Shown: piece by piece, positions 8,171-16,620 of the stretch
Numbering within the stretch: the first letter of the stretch is position 1
How the letters are laid out: each line of letters starts with the position of its first letter
Origin: an uncultured bacterium
Lineage (GTDB): Bacteria; Cyanobacteriota; Vampirovibrionia; Gastranaerophilales; Gastranaerophilaceae
Length of the DNA: 64,000 nt
Direction of reading: 5' to 3'
NCBI GenBank assembly: GCA_949296355.1
Contig: CASFPS010000004.1
Span: forward strand, 1-64,000
The notes under the pieces: model-generated
The model's input: only the letters and a program-made list of their open reading frames with translations
The model's database searches: none
Told to the model about the DNA's origin: nothing
Made by a program: the position numbers and the translations under genes

Positions 8171-9277
8171 ATGAAGAAATTTTTACTAATAGTATTTGCC
8201 ATATTTACAATGATTTTCATGCCGGCATTTGCTGACAATGAAGAAGGGAAAATTCTCCCGTCAGAAACAGGAGTTGTTGAGAGCGTGGAATACGTTGATC
8301 TTGAAGATGATGCGGTTTCGCAGACAAAACAACGTATTCTGGTAAAACTTCTGAGCGGCGAATTTAAAGGTGAAACTGTAGAGCTTGATAATATGCTTAC
8401 GGGAAACCCTTATTATGACATAAAACTCAAAAAGAATACCAAAGTAATACTCCATGCTGAGGATAACGGCAGCGGGATTGAATATTCTATAGAAGATATT
8501 AAGCGCGCCGGAACTCTCGGCTGGCTTTCGCTGATTTTCTGCGTCCTTCTTTTATATATCGGGAGAAAAAAAGGGCTCTACAGCCTGTTTTCAATAGGTT
8601 TAACAGTTATTCTTATAACACACGCCCTCTCGCCTCTCATCCTTTTTGGAATGAATCCGGTTCTGGCAACATTAATTATTTGTGTTATATCCACAGCTGC
8701 CACTATGTATCTTGTAGGCGGTTTTAATGCGAAGAGTTCTTCGGCAGTAATTGGCGCGATTTTAAGCCTGTTATTTGCCGGAGCTTTATCGTATATAACA
8801 ATGTTAACTGCACATCTTACAGGATTCACCGGAGAAAACTCCATGTTTCTCTATACAGCGCATCCGGAACTTGATTTCATAAGTATAACAATTTCCACAA
8901 TGATAGTCGCAACACTTGGGGCTGTTATGGATGTTGCTATGTCTATAGCAAGTACTATTAATGAAATCTATATAACGGATGAAAATAAAACCGTCAAAGA
9001 TTTGTTTATATCAGGAATGAATGTCGGACGTGATATTATAGGAACAATGGCAAATACTCTTATACTGGTTTATCTTGGGGGCTCACTGCCTCTAATACTG
9101 CTTGCCGGAAATATCGACCTGCAAAAATTTATCAACCTTAATCAAGTAGTAACAGAAACCGCTTCAGCACTTATAGGAAGTATTGCAATTGTTATCTGCG
9201 TACCATTTACCGCAATAGCTGCTTCTGAGATGATTAAACATTTCTCAAAAAAGGAAGAGGATTTTATTATTGATTGA
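8171..9277 (+). CDS. YibE/F family membrane protein
   Basis: A polytopic membrane protein with the signature of the YibE/F family: GAVMDVAMSIASTINE, GRDIIGTMANTLILVY and the GGSLPLILL segment. A signal peptide (MKKFLLIVFAIFTMIFMPAFA) is followed by an extracytoplasmic beta-rich part (about 22-115) and seven or eight membrane helices. The family function is unknown; a transport role has been suggested. An earlier in-frame TTG at 8147 exists, but ATG at 8171 gives a proper signal peptide and has a purine-rich AAAGAGAGAA site. It stands alone between ruvB and a secreted protein gene that starts 51 bases downstream on the same strand. Confidence 0.88.
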   Translation: MKKFLLIVFAIFTMIFMPAFADNEEGKILPSETGVVESVEYVDLEDDAVSQTKQRILVKLLSGEFKGETVELDNMLTGNPYYDIKLKKNTKVILHAEDNGSGIEYSIEDIKRAGTLGWLSLIFCVLLLYIGRKKGLYSLFSIGLTVILITHALSPLILFGMNPVLATLIICVISTAATMYLVGGFNAKSSSAVIGAILSLLFAGALSYITMLTAHLTGFTGENSMFLYTAHPELDFISITISTMIVATLGAVMDVAMSIASTINEIYITDENKTVKDLFISGMNVGRDIIGTMANTLILVYLGGSLPLILLAGNIDLQKFINLNQVVTETASALIGSIAIVICVPFTAIAASEMIKHFSKKEEDFIID

Positions 9278-9328
9278 AATTAGCTCTCTAATGTGTTACA
9301 ATCAACCTGAATATCGGAGGAGAGAACA

Positions 9329-10006
9329 ATGAAAAAATTAATTATATTAATGCTTGCTTTATGCATGACATCATTCAGTGCTTTTGCAGGAACATTTAAG
9401 GCTGATGCCAGAACAAAGAGAATCCCTGCAGGAACAGTTTTCCAGCTTGAATTTTTACAGCCTGTAAGCACTTTTTCGGGATGTGAAGGAGATTCCTTTG
9501 TTGCGACCTTAAAGAATGAATTATCAACAGATGCCAATGTAATTTTACCCTCCGGCTCTGTTGTCAGAGGAAGTATTAATAAAGTTAATACAGCAAAAAG
9601 ATTCTCTCGCGGCGCTAAACTTTATCTGGACTTTGACCACGTAGTAACTCCAAACGGGCGCCAAATACCTTTAGATATGGCAGTTTGTCAGTTTGATAAC
9701 ATATATTATGACGGAGCTTTATATAAAAACCTCGGTTATGGTGAAGCATTGAAAAAAAATTATGAACGCGGAGTAGAAATTACTAAAAACGCTACTGCTT
9801 ACGGAATGAGCGCCGGTGAATCCGCTCCGGGTATCCAATATCTGACGGCTCCGATATGTGCAATAGGAGGTTTTATCGGCGGTGTAGGCTACTGGATAGG
9901 TGACAGTGTTGCTGATATGTTTAGAAAAGGTCAGGACGTTTTTATCAACAAAGGCGATGTCCTGAGCGTGAAGTTACTTAACCCTATTGATATACCTGTA
10001 TACTAA
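9329..10006 (+). CDS. Secreted hypothetical protein, 225 residues
   Basis: The N-terminus is a clear signal peptide ending in FSAFA. The mature part begins with a beta-rich segment (about 33-115: RIPAGTVFQLEFLQPVST, then VILPSGSVVRGSINK and a hydrophobic strand), a layout that resembles small beta-barrel proteins with a 'level of expression set by pore or wall' look such as TrbI/VirB10 beta domains, but the match is only suggestive. A Gly-rich hydrophobic segment lies at about 175-195 (GGFIGGVGYWIG). The C-terminal part repeats the theme (KGDVLSVKLLNPIDIPVY). It probably acts in the periplasm or outer layers. GGAGGAGAG precedes the ATG. Confidence 0.8.
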   Translation: MKKLIILMLALCMTSFSAFAGTFKADARTKRIPAGTVFQLEFLQPVSTFSGCEGDSFVATLKNELSTDANVILPSGSVVRGSINKVNTAKRFSRGAKLYLDFDHVVTPNGRQIPLDMAVCQFDNIYYDGALYKNLGYGEALKKNYERGVEITKNATAYGMSAGESAPGIQYLTAPICAIGGFIGGVGYWIGDSVADMFRKGQDVFINKGDVLSVKLLNPIDIPVY

Positions 10007-10043
10007 ATTACAATTGTAGGACATATTATAAACGCAATAAAAA

Positions 10044-10063
10044 GCCTCTTTTGAGGAAGAGGC
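10044..10063. terminator. Bidirectional terminator
   Basis: Stem GCCTCTT/AAGAGGC with a six-base loop. On the minus strand it is followed at once by UUUUUAUU, fitting the end of the gene at 10149-10664; on the plus strand a weaker U-run follows after several bases and could serve the secreted protein gene. Confidence 0.8.
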
Positions 10064-10148
10064 GAGGGGAATTTTTTAAGTTAATAGGTCTACACTTCAC
10101 GATTTTCTACACACTATAAAGTTTTTAGAGTAGATTTTTTATCAAACG

Positions 10149-10664
10149 TTATCCAAGTCCGAACTTAGGTGCGCTATCCCGCGCCTCTTCGGATGCTAAT
10201 TGTTTCACTGAATCAAGCATTGCACGTTTCATCTTGATTCTTTGTTCAATCTGATTCATCTCCAGCTGGATTTCCTTTTCTTTTTCATTCAAAATTTGAA
10301 TTTCCTGCTGTTTTAGAGCCTTCATAGACTCTTCCTTAAACTTCGCAAAAGCACTCATCTCTATTTGATACTGCGCCAGAGGATTACCTGTCCACGGCAC
10401 CATACCGGTCATCTTCATCGTCTGAAGATTCTGCATGGCACTCATTGAACTTACCTGATTAGAAAACTGCGCAAACATTGACGCTCTCGGTAAAAGTTCA
10501 GGCGAAAGTCCGGCGATGTTATTCATCGTCATAATACTTGAACCGCCAAGAACACTCGCATATTTTTGATAATGCTCAAGTCGGGTGCGGGTCTCAATTG
10601 CCTGCTTCTCCAAGTAATTTATTTCGCGTGTTAATCTCTGGACTTCCCAGAATGCCATTAACAT
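10149..10664 (-). CDS. Hypothetical coiled-coil protein, 171 residues
   Basis: I do not recognise a family. The N-terminal 40 residues and the C-terminal 60 residues (about 100-160, rich in K/E/Q with heptad-like spacing) look like coiled coil; the middle (about 40-95) is Met- and Ser-rich with the segment GMVPWTGNPLAQYQ. There is no signal peptide. AGGTAGG six bases before the first ATG supports it; a second ATG two codons later is possible. The gene has its own upstream spacer and a strong terminator, so it is probably monocistronic. A structural or secretion-related role is possible but not shown. Confidence 0.7.
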   Translation of the reverse strand: MLMAFWEVQRLTREINYLEKQAIETRTRLEHYQKYASVLGGSSIMTMNNIAGLSPELLPRASMFAQFSNQVSSMSAMQNLQTMKMTGMVPWTGNPLAQYQIEMSAFAKFKEESMKALKQQEIQILNEKEKEIQLEMNQIEQRIKMKRAMLDSVKQLASEEARDSAPKFGLG

Positions 10665-10860
10665 AGTGAACCTACCTAACTTTTACTAACCTGCGTAACA
10701 TTAAAACTAACCTTTTAACCTTACAAATATATAAAGTATTTTTCTTTTTATAAATTGCCTTTTTTGTATTATTTTGTTAAGATTTATTAAGGTAAGGGAT
10801 AAATAAATTCGTTTTGTAAGTAAACATACACGCCCGAAGTATACAGGAGAGGATTTAATA

Positions 10861-11313
10861 ATGATTAAAGATAGATTAGAACATGCAGAAATTTATTATG
10901 GAATTTCAGAAAATTTAAAAAAAGGATTTGAATGGTTAAAGAATAATGATTTAACCGCTCTTCCGGATGGCAGATACAAGATTTCCGGAAATGAAATTTA
11001 TGCAAATGTTCAGAGCTATGAAACAAAGGATGACGCTTTATATGAAGCGCATAGAGAATACGCAGATATTCAGTTCATGATAAAAGGACGGGAAAAAATA
11101 GGAGTGGCAGATTATTCTGACTGTTCAGCAGCCGAAGAATATAATAAAGATAAAGACATCGAGTTTTTAAACTGTAATAAGCCGGATTCTTATGAGATTA
11201 TAGAAGAAGGGGAGTTTTTGGTACTCTTTCCTCAGGACGCGCATAAACCTTCAATAAATCCTGGTAATAAACAGAATGTAAAAAAAGCAGTAGTTAAAGT
11301 AAGATTACAATAA
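10861..11313 (+). CDS. YhcH/YjgK/YiaL family protein
   Basis: The 150-residue protein matches the YhcH/YjgK/YiaL (DUF386) family, small cupin-like beta-sandwich proteins linked to sugar metabolism and sometimes annotated as beta-galactosidase beta subunit. Seen here are the family stretches AHREYADIQFMIKGREKIG, FLVLFPQDAHKPSI and the end VKKAVVKV; the His/Glu/Asp residues in AHREYADIQ and the His in DAHKP are the usual metal-site positions. An ACAGGAGAGG site precedes the ATG. No sugar operon is adjacent, so the substrate is unknown. Confidence 0.93.
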   Translation: MIKDRLEHAEIYYGISENLKKGFEWLKNNDLTALPDGRYKISGNEIYANVQSYETKDDALYEAHREYADIQFMIKGREKIGVADYSDCSAAEEYNKDKDIEFLNCNKPDSYEIIEEGEFLVLFPQDAHKPSINPGNKQNVKKAVVKVRLQ

Positions 11314-11366
11314 TCAGATTTTTTATAGCTGCAATTGAATTGCCGGGAGAGTACGTTTTTGTATAA

Positions 11367-11774
11367 TTACTTACGTCCCGTGTGTATATTTATAATATCT
11401 GAAACCCACGGAAAATAACTGTATAAGCCCAAGCCTGCAGTTATTGCAAGATACAAAATAATTGCAGTTGTTATTACCTGGACAAGGGATAATCCATGTG
11501 CAACCGGAAGCGGCATATTAATTAAATAAGGAATTGCGTTTATTACAGGTATTCTATACAGAATAATATAAATTAATTCCGCAAAAGTTGCTATTAAAAA
11601 GTATAAAATAGAAAGAAAAATTGACTGCAGAATATGATAGAGAAGAAAAGGGGTTACATGTTTTTTTAGTATTGCAGCAATTATAAGCCATATAAAACCA
11701 GCCCCGCCTGCCGTTAAATATGATGCTGCTGATATTATTCTCTCTATCGGATATATTTGTCTAGATGGCTGCAA
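11367..11774 (-). CDS. Small membrane protein, possibly Tic20-like
   Basis: About 135 residues with three or four hydrophobic helices. The stretches IERIISAASYLTAGG, PFLLYHILQSIFLSILYF and the end YFPWVSDIINIHTGRK recall the layout of Tic20/DUF4870-like proteins, common in cyanobacteria, but this is a weak resemblance. Start: the open frame extends to 11843, but TTG at 11774 lies nine bases after AAGG inside the end of the TPR gene; ATG at 11783 is the alternative. The coding region overlaps the TPR gene stop by about 14 bases, so it is the last gene of the rpiB-rsfS-TPR operon. Confidence 0.6.
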   Translation of the reverse strand: MQPSRQIYPIERIISAASYLTAGGAGFIWLIIAAILKKHVTPFLLYHILQSIFLSILYFLIATFAELIYIILYRIPVINAIPYLINMPLPVAHGLSLVQVITTAIILYLAITAGLGLYSYFPWVSDIINIHTGRK

Positions 11775-12831
11775 CGATATCATCCTTTCTGTATTCATCA
11801 ATAAAGTCGTCCAGAACCTGTATAAATACAAGCTTATATTCATCGTTTTCAGGGCGCATATTTACAGCCGCTCTGTATGAATATATAGAACGTTCTACTT
11901 CATTATTCATGTAATATACATTTGCAATAAGTACATAAATACTCGGATCAAGTTTGTTAATCTTTAAAGCCTCTTTGTATTCTGTTTCGGCTTCTTTATA
12001 TTTTTTCAGGTTTGAATATAAATTACCTGCCAGAATATAAGCATTCGCTTCTTTAGGATTAATTTCAATAGCCTTTTTGTATAATTCTACAGCATCTTCA
12101 TAATCTTTAAAGTCAGATTTTGCTATAGCATAGCAGATATAAGCTTTATAATTATCTCCCGGAAGTGCAATTGCCTTTTCAAAATAATCGTAGCATTTCT
12201 TTTTATCTTTGTTTACGGCAAGAGTGTTTGCAATGCATAAAGCGACCGTTTTGTTATCCGGAGCAAGCGCAAATACTTTATAATAATACTCAAGCGCCTT
12301 ATTGTAATCAAACAACTTAAAGCAGACATTGCCTAAATCCACAAGTGCAGTAAGGTTTTCCGGGTCAAGTGATAGTGCTTTTTCATAATAAGCTCTTGCT
12401 TCTACATAATCTTCAAAGTCATGATACAAAAGCGCAATCGCGTTATATATCTCCGGATCCTGAGAATTGAAATCCAGCGTCCTGTTATAAAAATGTAATG
12501 CTTTCGGGAAATTTTTTAATTCAGCATAAGTATTGGCAAGATTGTAGTATACAAGATAATTGCTCGGATTTACAAGCATTGCCTGATTAAAGTATTTCAA
12601 AGCTTTTTTATAGTCTTTTGAATAAAACCAGATGCTTCCGAGATTCAAAAGTGTCTGCAAATCCTTCGGATCAATTTCAAGTAAACTTTCATATACAGAA
12701 ATGACTTTCTCATACTGGTTATCCATTGCATAGTATTTTGCAAGTTCATGATAATGATCAGTATTTTTAGGCTCCAGTGCCATTTTTAATACGGTTTTTT
12801 CAATAGCTTTATTTAATTCTTTTTTATCCAT
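11761..12831 (-). CDS. Tetratricopeptide repeat protein
   Basis: The 356-residue protein is almost wholly TPR repeats: at least eight 34-residue units, recognisable by phrases such as LLNLGSIWFYSKDYKKALKY, VYYNLANTYAELKNFPKAL and LVDLGNVCFKLFDYNKALEY. There is no signal peptide or membrane helix, so it is a cytoplasmic protein-protein scaffold. The ribosome-binding site (GAGAGAT) is at the end of rsfS, whose stop lies three bases upstream. Partner proteins cannot be read from sequence. Confidence 0.93.
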   Translation of the reverse strand: MDKKELNKAIEKTVLKMALEPKNTDHYHELAKYYAMDNQYEKVISVYESLLEIDPKDLQTLLNLGSIWFYSKDYKKALKYFNQAMLVNPSNYLVYYNLANTYAELKNFPKALHFYNRTLDFNSQDPEIYNAIALLYHDFEDYVEARAYYEKALSLDPENLTALVDLGNVCFKLFDYNKALEYYYKVFALAPDNKTVALCIANTLAVNKDKKKCYDYFEKAIALPGDNYKAYICYAIAKSDFKDYEDAVELYKKAIEINPKEANAYILAGNLYSNLKKYKEAETEYKEALKINKLDPSIYVLIANVYYMNNEVERSIYSYRAAVNMRPENDEYKLVFIQVLDDFIDEYRKDDIVAAI

Positions 12832-12834
12832 TTC

Positions 12835-13242
12835 TTATCTCTCAATATTTTCGTATTCTGAGTATTCTTTTGATTCTTCCATCCATTTTTCCTGCGGAAT
12901 GCTGAAAGCGTGATTCCAGAATTTTTCAATGGCGTAGGCAGCTCTTTCTTCCTGATGAAGAATATGTATGACCACATCACCATAATCTATAAGATTCCAG
13001 CGGTTTTTAGCGTCATTTTCTCTTCCTATCGGCAGCCTGCCAAAAGTCTGTTTCACTTTATCTGTAAGATTTTCAGTAAGTGACTTTACCTGTGTATTAG
13101 TCTGGGCTGAGCATATTACAAAATAATCAGCAAAAGAAGAAACATTACTTATATTTAGTATAGAAATATCTTTTGCAATTTTTTCTTCCAAAAATCTTGC
13201 CGCTATACAGGCAAATTTGTAAGAAGTTATATCTTCACTCAT
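12835..13242 (-). CDS. rsfS: Ribosomal silencing factor RsfS
   Basis: RsfS/YbeB binds ribosomal protein uL14 on the 50S subunit and blocks subunit joining under starvation. The 135-residue protein has the family features DISILNISNVSSFADYFVICS, the variable region GRENDAKNRWNLIDYGDVVIHI and EERAAYAIEKFW (as in the usual L.D.GD.VVH.F....R.YY.LE.LW). Its ATG overlaps the rpiB stop by four bases. Pairing with rpiB rather than nadD is less common. Confidence 0.96.
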   Translation of the reverse strand: MSEDITSYKFACIAARFLEEKIAKDISILNISNVSSFADYFVICSAQTNTQVKSLTENLTDKVKQTFGRLPIGRENDAKNRWNLIDYGDVVIHILHQEERAAYAIEKFWNHAFSIPQEKWMEESKEYSEYENIER

Positions 13243-13670
13243 TCTTCCAGCTCCAGCATATTTACTCTTCTTTCGTGTCTTCCGCCTTCAAAATCGGTAA
13301 CAAGCCACTCATCTACTATATCCAGTGCCAACCCAGGACCGATGACCCTTTCTCCTAGACAGAGAACATTTGAATTATTATGTTTTCTTGTCATTCTTGC
13401 AGAATAAGTATCGCTGCATAATGAGGCTCTTATACCTTTAAATTTATTCGCAGCAATAGACATCCCGATACCGGTTCCGCAAACAAGTATTCCTCTACCT
13501 GCCTCTAAAAGAACTTTTTTAGCGACTTCTTTTGCAATAACAGGATAATCACACGAATCCTCGCTATAGCATCCTACATCTTCCACTGTTATTCCCTGCT
13601 GTTCAAGATGTGCTGCTATTATCGTTTTAAGGCTGAATCCACCGTGGTCTGAGCCTATTATTACTTTCAT
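13239..13670 (-). CDS. rpiB: Ribose-5-phosphate isomerase B
   Basis: Interconverts ribose-5-phosphate and ribulose-5-phosphate in the pentose phosphate pathway. RpiB/LacAB features: IIGSDHGGF (substrate-binding Asp-His), GILVCGTGIGMS with the catalytic cysteine, and LCLGERVIGPGLA. The frame opens at 13703, but the ATG at 13670 (MKVIIGSDHGG) fits the family and has AGAGGGGA just before it, giving 143 residues. First gene of the operon with rsfS, a TPR gene and a membrane protein. Confidence 0.96.
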   Translation of the reverse strand: MKVIIGSDHGGFSLKTIIAAHLEQQGITVEDVGCYSEDSCDYPVIAKEVAKKVLLEAGRGILVCGTGIGMSIAANKFKGIRASLCSDTYSARMTRKHNNSNVLCLGERVIGPGLALDIVDEWLVTDFEGGRHERRVNMLELEE

Positions 13671-13752
13671 GCTTATTTCCCCTCTTTGTAACAATTGTAA
13701 CATTTTTGCAATAATTTATCAATAATGAACATTTTTTTTATTTAATATATAT

Positions 13753-14523
13753 ATGCTAGGTTGTATTAATACTGCTTATCCTGTGTTTAAGGCGTCAATT
13801 TCTGATAAGGATATTGACGGTTTTGAGCATGCTAAACAATATTTTAGCGACTGTTATCTTATGACAACGCTGGAAACTCTTTCACATACCCCTAACGGCA
13901 GGAAAATTCTAAAAGAGCAAATTGAATATGATGACAATAATCCAAAATTGATTAATTGTTATTTGTACAAAAATAATGGTGAAAAAGAAAAATATACAAT
14001 TCCGACAAATGCAGTCGTTGACGGATATGAGAAACTCTATAAACAACAGTCTAATGAAATTATCAGAAGTATGGACATATCGGTTGCCGAGTATGAAAAG
14101 AAATACAAATCAAAGCCGTGGATTTGCAGAGTGACGGATAATTTTAAAACATACAGATTTGAAAACAATATACCGTCTCATTTTATGAAAATTCTTACGG
14201 GAAAAGAGCCTCATGTTATCGGTGAAACAGATTTTAATGTAGATTTGGAAGGATATAGAGAGCAGGTAATGGCGCTTTTTGAGCGTATGGATAAAGAAAA
14301 AGACCATAGCTTTGTAATGGGAACAGGTATAAAAATGCTTGACGGCAGAACCTGGCATGTGTATGTCGTAGAGGATGTGGATTTGAATAACAATACAATA
14401 ACAGTAAAAGAAAAACGCGGGAATAATCCGAAAACAATGAGTATTGATACGGCTTTAAGAACTTTTAAATTTATTGTCGGGTATTTTAACGGCGATCTTG
14501 CTAAAACGGAATCTCAACAATAA
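13753..14523 (+). CDS. Calpain-like (family C2) cysteine protease candidate
   Basis: The 256-residue protein carries AKQYFSDCYLMTTLETL (Gln29, Cys34), which has the spacing of the calpain active-site box QGxLGDCWLLAAL. Further on, RTWHVYVVEDVD (His202) and VKEKRGNNPKTMS (Asn224) fit the expected His and Asn of a papain-fold triad, followed by a final FIVGYF strand. The Gly before Asp-Cys is replaced by Ser and Trp by Tyr, so it is divergent. No signal peptide or membrane segment is seen; the 'Cys4' at the N-terminus is not in a lipobox. No ribosome-binding site is visible before the ATG. Its 3' end overlaps the convergent histidine kinase gene by 23 bases. Activity is inferred, not shown. Confidence 0.6.
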   Translation: MLGCINTAYPVFKASISDKDIDGFEHAKQYFSDCYLMTTLETLSHTPNGRKILKEQIEYDDNNPKLINCYLYKNNGEKEKYTIPTNAVVDGYEKLYKQQSNEIIRSMDISVAEYEKKYKSKPWICRVTDNFKTYRFENNIPSHFMKILTGKEPHVIGETDFNVDLEGYREQVMALFERMDKEKDHSFVMGTGIKMLDGRTWHVYVVEDVDLNNNTITVKEKRGNNPKTMSIDTALRTFKFIVGYFNGDLAKTESQQ

Positions 14524-15751
14524 ATGTAGAGCCGTTATTTACCTCACTCATCAAAGAAATTTTGCCTTCATGAAGCTCCACAAGTTCTTTTGTAATTGTA
14601 AGTCCTAAGCCTGTTGAACTTTCTTTTTTCGTGTATGCGCTGTCTAATTGTACGAATTTAGCAAAAATTTTTCCGTGGTATTTTTTATCAATTCCAATGC
14701 CGTTATCGTGAACAGAGATTTTAAAAGCCTCATCATTCGCTGTAACTGTAATATCAACTGTATCATTTTCAGGTGAATATTTAACAGCATTACTTATAAG
14801 ATTGTACAAAATCTGCTGGATTTTTTGATAATCGGCAAACACTTCAAAATCAACCGGCATATCTTTATTTAATATAATATTTTTTTTCTGAGCAAGCGGC
14901 ATAAGAATATTGCATGCTTCATCAACCGCCCTTGATATCCAGAAGGTGCTTTTCACTATCTTCATTGCATTGGCTTCTATTTTAGACATATCTAAGATTT
15001 CATTTATCATCCCGAGAAGATGTGTCGCTGAAACCTTGATATCATTGATATACTCTTCCTGCTTTTGATTTAAATTCCCGTATAGCTGAGTTGATAATAT
15101 ATCAGAAAATCCGAGTATTGAATTCAATGGAGTTCTAAGCTCGTGCGATACATTTGCCAGAAACTCATTTTTGACTTTATCGGCTTCCAGAATTTTTTCG
15201 TTTTGTTCTTTTATTGTCTTGTACGCTTTATTTTTTTCGATTATGCCGTCTTTTAAAGCTTTTAGCTGCAATTTAAACACATTAGAAAGTTCTGAATCTT
15301 TAAGTACGTAAGAAAGTATTGCAGAAGCAGCTTCAAGAGCTTCCAAATCATTCTGTTTATAGAAGTTGATTTCTTTTTTCGCTAGTACAATAATTCCGAA
15401 CACTGTTGATTTTATAGCTATTTTAGAAACCAGAAAAGAGCCTGAATCTTTTAATCCAAGGGTTTTAATAAGCATATCCGACCGGTTTAATATAGAGCCC
15501 TCTTTTGAAAAAATAATTTTTTTTAACCTTTCATTTACTGGATATACTGTATCGTCTTTAATACGATTTTTTTTATATGTATATTTTAACTGCAAGCTCT
15601 CTGGGTTTACAAAATAAATAAACCCTTCATCAAAAATCAGAAATTTTTCAAGCTTTCTGAATAAGTTTACTCCTGTTTGAGCTTCTGTAATATTAATCTC
15701 AAACAAAGATGGTAAAGCTTTAAGAATTTTTTCAGGAGTTAACAATGGCAT
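14501..15751 (-). CDS. Soluble sensor histidine kinase
   Basis: The 416-residue protein has a GAF-like N-terminal sensor region (about 10-150), a helical linker (155-195), a HisKA domain with FLANVSHELRTPLNSILGF (phosphorylated His203) and a HATPase domain with N box NLISNAVKYS, G1 DNGIGID and G2 GLGLTI. No membrane helix is predicted by eye, so it senses a cytoplasmic signal or a partner. No response regulator lies nearby. AAGGAAAT precedes the ATG, located just after the stop of the TPR membrane protein gene, suggesting co-transcription with it. Confidence 0.94.
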   Translation of the reverse strand: MPLLTPEKILKALPSLFEINITEAQTGVNLFRKLEKFLIFDEGFIYFVNPESLQLKYTYKKNRIKDDTVYPVNERLKKIIFSKEGSILNRSDMLIKTLGLKDSGSFLVSKIAIKSTVFGIIVLAKKEINFYKQNDLEALEAASAILSYVLKDSELSNVFKLQLKALKDGIIEKNKAYKTIKEQNEKILEADKVKNEFLANVSHELRTPLNSILGFSDILSTQLYGNLNQKQEEYINDIKVSATHLLGMINEILDMSKIEANAMKIVKSTFWISRAVDEACNILMPLAQKKNIILNKDMPVDFEVFADYQKIQQILYNLISNAVKYSPENDTVDITVTANDEAFKISVHDNGIGIDKKYHGKIFAKFVQLDSAYTKKESSTGLGLTITKELVELHEGKISLMSEVNNGSTFIVEIPF

Positions 15752-15755
15752 AAAA

Positions 15756-16502
15756 TTATTTCCTTATTTTACAGTATTTGCTTAGATACTCTTCATCTTT
15801 TTTCACAAAATCCTGCCTGTTAATTTTCTTAGAAAGATCTACCCGCCTTTTTACCATCTCACAGGGCGGATTCATTAAACAACGATGTTTATTGTATAGT
15901 TTGAAGTATTCATTTATATAATTGTATGCAAGTTTGTAAGATTTTAATTCTATAAATGTTTTACTGATTTCACTATAAAGCAGCATTTTATTTAAATCAT
16001 TTTTTTCAACATTATTTTTATTCAATAACACTTTTATTGCATTATCATAATCTCCGAGTTTTATGTATGTTTTAGATACTATAAAAGTGCTTATAAGTTC
16101 CTGATTTTTAATGATTTTACAGCCTTTTTCATGCGCATTTATTCCCGATTTGTAATCTTTTTTTAGAAAATACAAAGCTGTCAGGTGGTTATACAGCATA
16201 TTTTTTTCAAAAGGATTAATAGATAATTTTGCCGCTAATTCTCTATTTTGTATTGCTTTTTCAATGTTTTTAGGTGTCTGCTTCAGGTAATTTCTTGCTC
16301 TGTTTTCAAAATAATACGGAAAAAAAGAGTACACAATAAATAAGAAAATCAAAGTTAAAATAAATTTATTTTTCTTATAGCTTTTTGTTTTGGGATTTAT
16401 TTTTCTCAGAGCAATAAAAACAATGATAAGCAAAATTATTAACAAATAAAAAATTACATTATCAAACAAAAACGAATATGAATTAACTAAAGAATTTATC
16501 AT
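15756..16502 (-). CDS. Membrane-anchored TPR-like protein
   Basis: The first 65 residues carry two hydrophobic segments (VIFYLLIILLIIVFIAL and FILTLIFLFIVYSFFPYYF) and the rest is helical with TPR-like pairs (for example NHLTALYFLKKDYKSG and TFIVSKTYIKLGDYDNAI). Very lysine- and asparagine-rich, 248 residues. It ends four bases before the histidine kinase ATG, so the two probably form one transcript and may act together, for example as input for the kinase. No enzymatic motif is visible. Confidence 0.78.
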   Translation of the reverse strand: MINSLVNSYSFLFDNVIFYLLIILLIIVFIALRKINPKTKSYKKNKFILTLIFLFIVYSFFPYYFENRARNYLKQTPKNIEKAIQNRELAAKLSINPFEKNMLYNHLTALYFLKKDYKSGINAHEKGCKIIKNQELISTFIVSKTYIKLGDYDNAIKVLLNKNNVEKNDLNKMLLYSEISKTFIELKSYKLAYNYINEYFKLYNKHRCLMNPPCEMVKRRVDLSKKINRQDFVKKDEEYLSKYCKIRK

Positions 16503-16620
16503 GTATTCTCCTGTATATCCCCTATTTTATACTTTGAGTAATTGTTTTAACCGCTATAATTAAATACCCTTGACTTGCAGTCACACAAATCAACCTGATT
16601 ATATTTATATTCCCCCCTTA

